In this document: positions 56,266 to 64,000 of the stretch, one piece after another
How the letters are laid out: each line of letters opens with the position of its first letter
Position numbering within the stretch: position 1 is the first letter of the stretch
NCBI GenBank assembly: GCA_947471745.1
Contig: CANJKZ010000527.1
Coordinates: 441,501 to 505,500, forward strand
From: Closterium sp. Naga37s-1
Lineage: Eukaryota > Streptophyta > Zygnematophyceae > Desmidiales > Closteriaceae
Reading direction: 5' to 3'
Length of the DNA: 64,000 bases
Program-made: the position numbers and the translations under genes
The notes under the pieces: model-generated
The model's input: the letters and a program-made list of their open reading frames with translations, nothing else
Told to the model about the DNA's origin: nothing
The model's database searches: none

Positions 56266-58962
56266 TTACGGCATAAGCGGTGCGAGCTTGACATTAAATC
56301 GCATTTCGAATTGCTCGTCGGAGCCTATAAGGAACTGAACCAAGCACACTGCCTTCCTTCCCTGCTGCCACATCACACCTCTCTGCCCCACAGCCCCCTT
56401 TCTCCCCAACGCACCATAGCTGTCTCGGGTAAAATCCAAAGCAGTTCCATGCTCATGCTTCCCCACCCCATACTCATCTTTCTCACCCTCATCCTCCCCA
56501 TCCTCCACCACTCCCTTCTGTTCTGCCCTCATCGCACTACCAACTCCTTCCAAGTGCCTTTCCCTCTCTCCATACTTAACTGGAATAACTACCTTATGTG
56601 GCACCAACACATAGCCCTTGCTCAACAGCGCCACATGTCGCGGTCTGATTCGCCGATCCAAACTGTACCCAAGGAAAGTGGGGAATGCAAGCACCTCCTC
56701 TATAGACAGCCCCATGTCCCGCTTTAAGTATTCCACCTTGTGCCTCGTGTTCCTCTCCCAACTGTAGCAGATGGAATTTGGGAACTTAACCACCAGATTC
56801 ACTACAAGCTCACGAGCTGCGGTGGCACCAGCAATGCCCATAAAACCTCGTCTTTCTCCTGCCCTTGCTTCTGCACCACTCCCCCCTTGCTCCGCACGCT
56901 CTCTTGCATCCTTTTGGGGCTCTTCAACAGGCAGGCTTTCTCGTGCAAACCCATCAGCTTCGCCACCCTCCAAAGCCTCTTCCACTTCTCGCACAAGCTT
57001 CCGTGCACCTTCCTGGAGCATTTGCCTCCCATTCTCCTCTCCTCCACTCTCCTCCAATGCCTCTTCCACTTCTCGCAGAAGCTTCCGTGCACCTTCATCG
57101 AGCATTTGCCTCCCATTCTCCTCTCCTCCACTCTCCTCCAATGCCTCTTCCACTTCTCGCACAAGCTCGCTAAAACCCCTCTTAAGGTTCTCTTCGTTAA
57201 TCGCCAGCATCAAAGGATACCGTGCCACAGCAAGCACAGCGTTCTCTCGGCCAATCAGATCGCCCAACAACGCCACCTTGCCTTGCATGTTCTCTACCGA
57301 TAGAATAAGAACCGATGCATGGCTGCGCACCACAGCCCCCGCTGCCTTCTCCCCCACGAGCTCCACTACAAACTGGAGCTTAGCTAAGAGATTTTGCGAG
57401 CTGTGGTGGAAGAGAGTGGGAGCCCGACAAAGAACAGGGATTGCAACGGAGGGGCTGTCAGGAGGAGTGAAGGACTGGAGGAGGCGGAGGTTGCTGCCAA
57501 TGCGTTCAGGAGACCTGAGGAGGATTCCTGGATAGTGCACCAGGAGTCTGCTCAGGTGATTCTTGTCCTCGTGCTGCCCATTCAGGTGTTGCCTCAGGTG
57601 CCCACTGTTGACACTTCCTTCTCCGGAACCATCAAAAAAATATGCTGATACTTGCTCGAGACGACGTCGTATGATTTCCTCCCTCACGATTAGGATATCT
57701 GGGCCTCTCTCTATAAGCAGGCCCAGTTTCCCAACAGGAACCCCTGCTTTTTCCACCAGAAAGTCCAGGTTCGTTGAACGAGCCCGCACGCTAATGAGTT
57801 TTCAAGATTTTCGGAGCACCGTACCTAGCCTCGTACGGCGTACACCCCGAGCCAATAGGAAGTCAAGCATTTCCTGAACTTGGGGAAGGGAGCATCGGAA
57901 CCAGGATGCATTATTCATGGTGATGGCCGAGATGTCAGCACGGGATACGCCATACGACTGGAGGAGGTGGACACGTGGCAGCAGGTCACTGGTGGGATCG
58001 GAACGCAGGAGGGCAGGGTGAGAGGCTAGGAGGGAAGCGACAGTGGAAGGGGAGGTGATGCCGAGGTGGGAGGAGAAGAAGCGGTAGAGGGAGAGGAGGG
58101 AGGAGGGAGATACGACCCGCGGGCCATAGTATGGAGGAGGAGGCCGTTTGGGAGGAGATGTGGTGGGTGGTGCGTCCTCCTCACTTGCTTCTGCTTCTGC
58201 TTCCAATTCTGCTTCTGGTTCTGCGTCTTCCCTCTCCTTCCATCCCTCACCCTCTTCGCCCTCAGCTTCTACGCCCCCTCTTTCCTCATCCCCATACCCC
58301 ACCTCTTCCTCTCCCTGTCGTCCCTTAGCGTCCTCCTCTTCCGTAATCCTTTCGTTTGTGGACCCCTCGTACTCCTCCTCTGTCACAATCTGGGGCCCGA
58401 ATTTCTCTCTTAACACTCCGGCAATCACAGCCACTGCCTTTTCCTCCTCCTCTGTCTCCTTGCATCCTTCCCTCTCTCCAAGCTTCCACCCGCCTCCCGC
58501 AACTTTATCCTCCACTTCCCTTATTCTTGTCACTCTACTCTCGCTCTTCTCTGATTTTCCTCCCTCACTTTCTCCCTCATCTCTTCCTCCTGCACGCAAC
58601 CGAGCCTCCGACACAACCGGCAGTACTGGCTCGTCGTCGAAGCTCGGTTCGAATCGCAGAGTCGCGCTCTCCGCCTCGTGAACCACTCCTGCTCTGGTTA
58701 ACGAACCAACGGAACAGCTTATATTGAAGCTCCGGTCAGGGGTTCGAATCCTGGTGAATGCGTTTTCCGCAGGTTGGTGTCGACTTAGCCCAAACAGGTA
58801 GAGGCTCGGCGGGGAAGGAATAACAGCTGTTGATGCCATTCCAGATATCTCTGAAAATGACTTGGAACGAGGCGAAGAAGACTGCGTCATGTATCTTAGC
58901 GTAAAACCTAATCTGTCAATCCACGCGATGGATGGCCGTGACCTAGATGCAGGATACGCCAT
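56266..58962 (-). pseudogene. mTERF-domain gene with an in-frame TGA (mTERF-B)
   Basis: Intronless frame of 898 sense-plus-stop positions before its terminal stop, open except for one TGA at 57804-57802 (codon 387). The TGA is in the same frame on both sides: LRKS, stop, KLISVRARSTNLD. The paralogue mTERF-C reads LRKSPYLIRARARSTNLD there. Everything else looks functional: a basic presequence (MAYPASRSRPSIAWIDRLGF), acidic linker, mTERF repeats (VASLLASHPALLRSDPTSDL, DFLVEKAGVPVGKLGLLIER) and the conserved C-terminus (MGLSIEEVLAFPTFLGYSLD, RIRPRHVALLSKGYVLVP). Two tandem copies of an ESGGEENGRQML segment lie in the middle. Either a recent pseudogene, a sequence error or a read-through site. 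The N-terminal product would be 386 aa. Confidence 0.8.
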
Positions 58963-60252
58963 GTCGAATAGCCGATGGATGTGACCAAAAGGATGAAAAA
59001 AGGATCAGCGAGTTACTCCGCAGTGGTGCTTGTCCGATTACGGATTATCGGTAGCGATTTTCTAATCGTTGCAGTGACTGACGGAAAACTAACGAGCTAA
59101 AGAAGCGTTTCGTATCCATGGATACTCCAGTTCGCAGGCTGGAATAATGTCGCTCACTATGAGCAGATCCTAGAAGAGAAAATAGCAGCGGCGAATGGAA
59201 CGGGACGGGAAGGATACTTTTCTGGTCTCAGAGGCGTTCACAGAATTGGGGCGACACTCTCTGCTGGCACTGGGAATACCGAGCTGCGATAAAACTGGCT
59301 GGCAAATAATTTCATACAGATTGATGCCTGTTCTGTTGCCGCACCACTTGGTGCGGACCCCTCCGCACTGCACCAGATTGATGCTTCTTCTGGGGTTCAA
59401 CCGGAGATCCTGCGAGCTTCATTTATGAAGGCGTATTCCTTGATACTAGGCTCGGGAAACTGAACACCTTTCCGGACCTAACGAGTGCAGTGCAGTCCGT
59501 CCGCCCAAAAGAACGGTGAACCACTGACGCACTCGTAATCCCCCACTCCCAGGCAAAATGGGTGCGGGACTGGTGCGGGCCTGGTTCAGGGTCAGAGTGG
59601 GGATCAAGGCACCGCATCAAGTGGTGCGGGGCAGGAATAAATGTTTCTCTCTGTCCTGGTTGGCCGCTTTGCTAACAGGCCATCCCACTATCCAATGGTC
59701 GGTGAGGAGAGGAGATTTTACGGTCTACGAACGAAAAAAATACATTGTCCTGTAAATTGCGCGGAGAGGGGCAGGAAGATAGCGTGAGCCTTCAAAAATA
59801 TTGATGCGCCCCGAGCCTCCTGCCGCACCATGTGATGCGGTGCTGTCCTGTCCGCCCCCGCATCAAGTGGTGCGGCAACAGAACACCGCCACACCTTTCA
59901 CGAGTGCATTCCGAGGCTGAAATGTCGCAAGCGGAGTTTCGTGTGATTTCGCTAGTCCAATCGTATGCAAGCGACGACAGGTTGCTGCGCTTGCGAAGAG
60001 TCGTGTGCGATCGTCTGTCAAATCCGTTCGTGCCGTTTCAAATTCGTACGCGTTTACTGAAATTGACGAAGCAAGCACATTAGGAAGATAGTATCAACTT
60101 GGGTGGGATCTAGAGTGCATGTTTTCCATAACAATCCCACTCCCTCCCTTCACCATTCCAACATTTCCATTATTTCCCAGTCACCTCCTCCCCTCCCCAA
60201 CTGATCTTCTACTCCAATTGAGTTTCTGGCTAAATTGCTTCAATAAAATCGA
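58963..60252. promoter_or_regulatory. Upstream region of mTERF-B with four CCGCAYCA palindromes
   Basis: About 1.3 kb. Holds four 18-bp palindromes of form CCGCAYCA-NN-TGRTGCGG at 59339-59356, 59612-59629, 59823-59840 and 59858-59875. A stretch at about 59895-60060 is similar to 63225-63390 upstream of mTERF-C, so the flank was copied with the gene. No other ORF is convincing. Confidence 0.6.
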
Positions 60253-62844
60253 CTAGGGACAAGTTTCCGGCATGAATGGTGCGAGCTCGACTTTGAATCT
60301 CTGTTCGAATTCCTTGTCTGTGCATCCAAGCAACTGAATCAAACACACCACTGCCTCCCTTTCCTGCTGCTGATTCACGCCTTCTTGGACCACAGCCCCT
60401 ATTCTCCCCAACGCAGCATTAGCATAGCAGTCTTGGGTAGAATCCAATGCAGTTCCATACTCATGCTTCTTCCTCACCCCAAACTCATCACTCTCACCCT
60501 CATCCTCCCCATCTTCTGCTTCCTTCTCTCCTGCCCTCCTCCTGCTATCAACTTCCAAGTTCCCTCCCACTTCTCCCCCTTCTCCCCTATTATTCGGCAG
60601 AGCTACCTCATGTGGCACCAACACATAGCCCTTGCTCAGCAGCGCCAGATGTCGTGGCCTGATTCGCCGATCCAAGCTGTACCCAAGGAAGTAAGGGAAC
60701 GCAAGGACCTCCGTTAAAGGGAGCCCCATGTCCCGCTTTAAGTATTCCACCTTGTGCCTTGTGTTCCTCTCCCAACTGAAGCAGATAATCGCTGGATACT
60801 TCAGCACCATATTCACCACCATCTCATGAGCTATCGTGGCACCAGAAATGCTCTTGTATGCTTGTCCGCTCACTCCTATTGCTAGCTTCCGTGCACCTTC
60901 CTGGAGCATATGCCTCCCATTCTCCTCTCCTCCACTCTCCTCCATTGCCGCTTCCACTTCTCGCACGAGTTCTTCGAAACCCTTCTTAAGGTTCTCCCCA
61001 CTAGATGACAGCAGCCTAGGAAACCGAGCCACAGCAAGCACAGCGTTCTCTTGCCCAATCAGATCGCCCAACAACGCCACCTTGCCTTGCAAGTTCTCTA
61101 CCGATAGAATAAGAATCGACGAATAGCTGCGCACCACGCTCCCTGCTGCCTTCTTCCCCACCACTTCCTCTAAGTACTGGAGCTTAGATAAAAGAGTCTG
61201 AGAGCTGAGGTGGACGAGAGAGGGGGCCTGGCTGAGAATCGGGACGGCAACGGAAGGGCTGTCAGGAGGAGTGAAGGACTGGAGGAGGCTGAGGATTTCA
61301 GGGATGCACTCGTGAGGATTGAGGAGGATAGCTGGGTACCTCACCAGGAGTTTTTTCAGGTGATTTCTGTCATTGTCCTGCCTATTCGGGTGTTGCTTCA
61401 GGTGCCCGCTGCTGACGTTTCCTCCTTCGCATCCGTTGGTAAAATACGCTGATAGTAGCTCGAGGCGACTTCTTATGACTTCCTCACTCAAGAATAAAAT
61501 ATCTGGCCCTCTCGCTATAATCACACGCAGCTTGTCCACAGGAACCCCTGCTCTTTCCACCAAGATGTCCAGGTTCGTTGAACGAGCTCGTGCACGAATG
61601 AGATATGGAGACTTCCGAAGCACCGCACCTAGCTTGGTTCGGAGTATGCCCCGAGCCAAGAGAAAGTCAAGAATATCCCGAACCTGGGGAAGGGAGGCTC
61701 GGAGCCAGGAGGATTGTTTCATCGTGATGTCTGAGATGTCAGCACGGGATACGCCATACGACTGGAGAAGCTGGACACGTGGCACAAAGTCATTGGTGGG
61801 ATCAGACCGAAGGAGCGAAGGGTAAGAGACGAGGAGGGAAGCGACAGTGGAAGGGGATGAGATGCCGAGGTGGGAGGAGAAGAAGCGGTAGAGGGAGAGG
61901 AGGGAGGAGGGAGAAACAGCCCGAGGGCCGTTGCGTGGAGGAGGAGGGCGTGTGGGAGGAAATGTGGTGGGTAATCCGACCTCCTCACTTGCTTCTGCTG
62001 CTGCGTCTTCCCCCTCGTTCCCTTCCCCATCCTCTTCCTCCTCTACTTCTGAGCCCTCTGTTTCCTCATCCCAATCTTCCTCCTCCTCCTCTTGTCGTCC
62101 CTTGGCCTTCTTCTCCTCATCCGTAATCCTTTCGTTAGTAGACCCCTCATGCTCCTCCTCTGTCACAATCTGGGGCCCGAATCTCTCTCTCAACACTCCA
62201 GCAATCACAGCCACTGCCTTTTCCTCCTCCTCTGTCTCCTTGCATCCTCCCCTCTCTCCACGCTTCCACCCGCCTCCATCAACCTTTCCCTGCACTTCCC
62301 TTGCTCCAGTCTCTCGTCTCGTACGCGCTCCTCTGCCATCCACCTCCTCTCTTCCCCCTCTACTCTCGCCCTTCTCTGACTCTCTTCCCTCACTTTCTCC
62401 CTCCTCTCTTCCATCTGCACGCAACCGAGCCTCCGTCCCAGCCGCTAGTACTGGCTTGCCATCGAAGCGCGGATCGAATCGCACGTTCGCGCTTTCTGCG
62501 TCTGGAAGTTTTTCAGGCGAATCAGCAGTTACGTCGCATCGCACGCTCGCGCTTTCCGCCTTGAGAGCCTTGGCTGCTCTGGCCAACGATCCAGCGGGAC
62601 AGCTTATAGTGAAGCTCCGGTCAGGAGTTATCCTGGTGAATGCGTTTTCCGCAGGTTGGTGTCGGTTTTGTCCAAACCGGTAGAGTCTCGGCATGGAAGG
62701 AATAGGAGCTGTGGGTGCCAGTCCTGGTTTTCCTGAAAACGACTTATCACGAGGCGTAGAAGACTGTCTGATGTATCTTAATGAAGATCTTAATCTGTTA
62801 ATCCACGCGATGGGTGGCCGTAACGTTCTGGTTCGGTACGCCAT
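60253..62844 (-). CDS. mTERF-domain protein, probably organelle-targeted (mTERF-C)
   Basis: Intronless ORF of 863 aa, the intact neighbour of mTERF-B. The presequence is basic (MAYRTRTLRPPIAWINRLRS). A duplicated element around residues 93-125 (AESASVRCD / AESANVRFD) and an acidic linker rich in EEE and GxxxEGED follow. mTERF repeats begin at about residue 300: LYRFFSSHLGISSPSTVASL, LQSYGVSRADISDITMKQSS, LGAVLRKSPYLIRARARSTN, DILVERAGVPVDKLRVIIAR, VVRSYSSILILSVENLQGKV and GLPLTEVLAFPYFLGYSLDR. The role expected from the family is nucleic-acid binding in plastid or mitochondrial gene expression. It differs from mTERF-A and B mainly in linker length and acidic repeats. Confidence 0.87.
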   Translation of the reverse strand: MAYRTRTLRPPIAWINRLRSSLRYIRQSSTPRDKSFSGKPGLAPTAPIPSMPRLYRFGQNRHQPAENAFTRITPDRSFTISCPAGSLARAAKALKAESASVRCDVTADSPEKLPDAESANVRFDPRFDGKPVLAAGTEARLRADGREEGESEGRESEKGESRGGREEVDGRGARTRRETGAREVQGKVDGGGWKRGERGGCKETEEEEKAVAVIAGVLRERFGPQIVTEEEHEGSTNERITDEEKKAKGRQEEEEEDWDEETEGSEVEEEEDGEGNEGEDAAAEASEEVGLPTTFPPTRPPPPRNGPRAVSPSSLLSLYRFFSSHLGISSPSTVASLLVSYPSLLRSDPTNDFVPRVQLLQSYGVSRADISDITMKQSSWLRASLPQVRDILDFLLARGILRTKLGAVLRKSPYLIRARARSTNLDILVERAGVPVDKLRVIIARGPDILFLSEEVIRSRLELLSAYFTNGCEGGNVSSGHLKQHPNRQDNDRNHLKKLLVRYPAILLNPHECIPEILSLLQSFTPPDSPSVAVPILSQAPSLVHLSSQTLLSKLQYLEEVVGKKAAGSVVRSYSSILILSVENLQGKVALLGDLIGQENAVLAVARFPRLLSSSGENLKKGFEELVREVEAAMEESGGEENGRHMLQEGARKLAIGVSGQAYKSISGATIAHEMVVNMVLKYPAIICFSWERNTRHKVEYLKRDMGLPLTEVLAFPYFLGYSLDRRIRPRHLALLSKGYVLVPHEVALPNNRGEGGEVGGNLEVDSRRRAGEKEAEDGEDEGESDEFGVRKKHEYGTALDSTQDCYANAALGRIGAVVQEGVNQQQEREAVVCLIQLLGCTDKEFEQRFKVELAPFMPETCP

Positions 62845-63466
62845 ATCGAATAGCCGACGGATGTAACGAAGCGGATGAAATACATGAACTACTTACACGC
62901 CTGTTGTTGTCCTAAGTCGAACCATCAGTAGTGATTCCCGGATTCCCGAATCTTCGCAGCGACTGCCAGAAACTAACGCTTTTCCGTATCGTTTCGTCAC
63001 CATGCATACTCCCGTTGCTGGCATTCAATCGTCTCGCTCCCTAGCAGCAGATTTTAGAATTCAAACCGAGGAAAAACTAACAAAGTGAGTGCTTTGGTAA
63101 GAATCAGCGAAAAAAGAGCAGAAAATAGCTGGGACGAATGCAACGGGGTGATGGCTTTCCGATCGCAGATCAGCACTGGAATTGCCGAACTGGGATAACG
63201 CTGGCTCGCGAATCAATGCATCTCCTTTTCACGAGAGCATTACGACGCCACAATGTCGCATGCGGAGTTTCCAGTGCTTTCGTTACACTTGCGACGACTG
63301 GTTGCTACACTTGCGAAGAATCGTGTGTGTTGGCCGTCACCTCAACTGCTTCGTGCCGTTTCGGATTCCTACCCATTTATGGAGTTTTACCCAGCAATTG
63401 TTACTGTAAAGATATTTCACTTGCAATAACCTATCAATTGCAACAATAGAAAATGATTTGTACCCT
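62845..63466. promoter_or_regulatory. Region between mTERF-C and mTERF-D
   Basis: About 620 bp. The segment 63225-63390 matches part of the region upstream of mTERF-B (TTTCACGAG-GCATT, AATGTCGCA-GCGGAGTTT, TTCGTGCCGTTTC). It supports tandem duplication of a gene-plus-flank unit. Nothing else is recognised. Confidence 0.5.
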
Positions 63467-64000
63467 CTATTTCCTGGTCATGAACTTCTCCTCGAAGCGC
63501 TTATCAGTACAACTAAGGAACTGAGACAAACACACCAGCCTCTTTGCCTGCTGTTGCTGTGACACGCCTTGGCTCTCGAACCCTCTTCCTCTTGGCTCGT
63601 CGTTGCCTTGAGATGGTCTTACCAGAAACCCACTACTCCCCACCTCACCCTCCTCTTCTTGCCACACATCCTCCCCATTCCCCACATCTTCCCGACCCTC
63701 CTTCCCCTCCCCGTCTACATGTTCCTCCCGCCTTCCCCTCACCTCATCTTTGTCCACAGCCCCTTTCCGATTGCTACCCAGCTTCTGAACAGCCAGCAAC
63801 TTATAGGGCACGATCTCATAGCCCAGCCGCAGCAGCGCCGCATGTCGCATCTTGATTCGCCGATCCAGGTTAAACCCCAGGAATGGAGGGAAGGCAAGCA
63901 CCTCCATTATAGAGAGCCCCATTTCCCGCTTTAAGTACTCCACCTTGTGCCTCATGTTCACTTCCCAGCTGTAATAAATGCACTGCGGGGACTTCAAGGC
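63467..64000 (-). CDS. mTERF-domain protein, C-terminal part only (mTERF-D)
   Basis: The window ends inside this ORF. The visible 176 residues are the C-terminal mTERF block: SPQCIYYSWEVNMRHKVEYL, MGLSIMEVLAFPPFLGFNLD, RIKMRHAALLRLGYEIVPYK, then an acidic linker and LVCLSQFLSCTDKRFEEKFM. It is the fourth paralogue in the window and the third in this minus-strand array. It ends MTRK rather than the longer tails of the others. Confidence 0.85.
   Translation of the reverse strand, partial: ALKSPQCIYYSWEVNMRHKVEYLKREMGLSIMEVLAFPPFLGFNLDRRIKMRHAALLRLGYEIVPYKLLAVQKLGSNRKGAVDKDEVRGRREEHVDGEGKEGREDVGNGEDVWQEEEGEVGSSGFLVRPSQGNDEPRGRGFESQGVSQQQQAKRLVCLSQFLSCTDKRFEEKFMTRK

Noticed and set aside
57790..57815. 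Selenocysteine at the mTERF-B TGA
   Set aside because: mTERF proteins are not selenoproteins and the paralogues have Pro at this position, not Cys.

Overview
This is nuclear DNA of a streptophyte, most likely a charophyte green alga; a zygnematophyte is my guess and is not proven. The evidence is a set of spliced genes with GT-AG introns whose closest recognisable relatives are plant families: ARP2, a caffeoylshikimate esterase/monoacylglycerol lipase-like hydrolase, an At1g16860-like membrane protein, a GCKIII/MAP4K kinase, a PA-TM-RING protein, an ABCG7-type half transporter and organellar mTERF proteins. There are no bacterial operons. GC-rich low-complexity sequence and minisatellites are abundant.

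Layout: ARP2 (minus, 3' end outside the window) 1-6795; alpha/beta hydrolase (plus) 7763-11334; At1g16860-like protein (minus) 15022-12387; GCKIII kinase (plus) 16120-26166; mTERF-A (minus) 29466-26725; a giant CENPC-motif plus SANT protein that I read as KNL2/M18BP1-like (plus) 30899-44558; PA-TM-RING protein (plus) 46222-48865; ABCG half transporter (plus) 49448-55802; then three more intronless mTERF genes on the minus strand: mTERF-B 58962-56266 with an in-frame TGA, mTERF-C 62844-60253, and mTERF-D 63467 to beyond the window end. I built the spliced models by hand. Reading phase closes across all introns of the hydrolase (319 aa), At1g16860-like protein (505 aa), kinase (697 aa), KNL2-like protein (3338 aa) and RING protein (544 aa). 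The ABCG gene needs one missing base in exon 7.

The genes do not form one pathway. What unites the window is its architecture: the introns of almost every spliced gene carry truncated, frameshifted or stop-containing copies of that gene's own neighbouring exons (exon shards). Some have grown into tandem arrays with units of 115-142 bp. Many shard junctions carry a short inverted repeat, often with the core TTTTGAG-N-CG-N-CTCAAAA. The intronless mTERF genes have no such shards, but they have been duplicated as whole genes with part of their upstream flank. This palindrome-linked exon-shard pattern is the strongest candidate for something undescribed.
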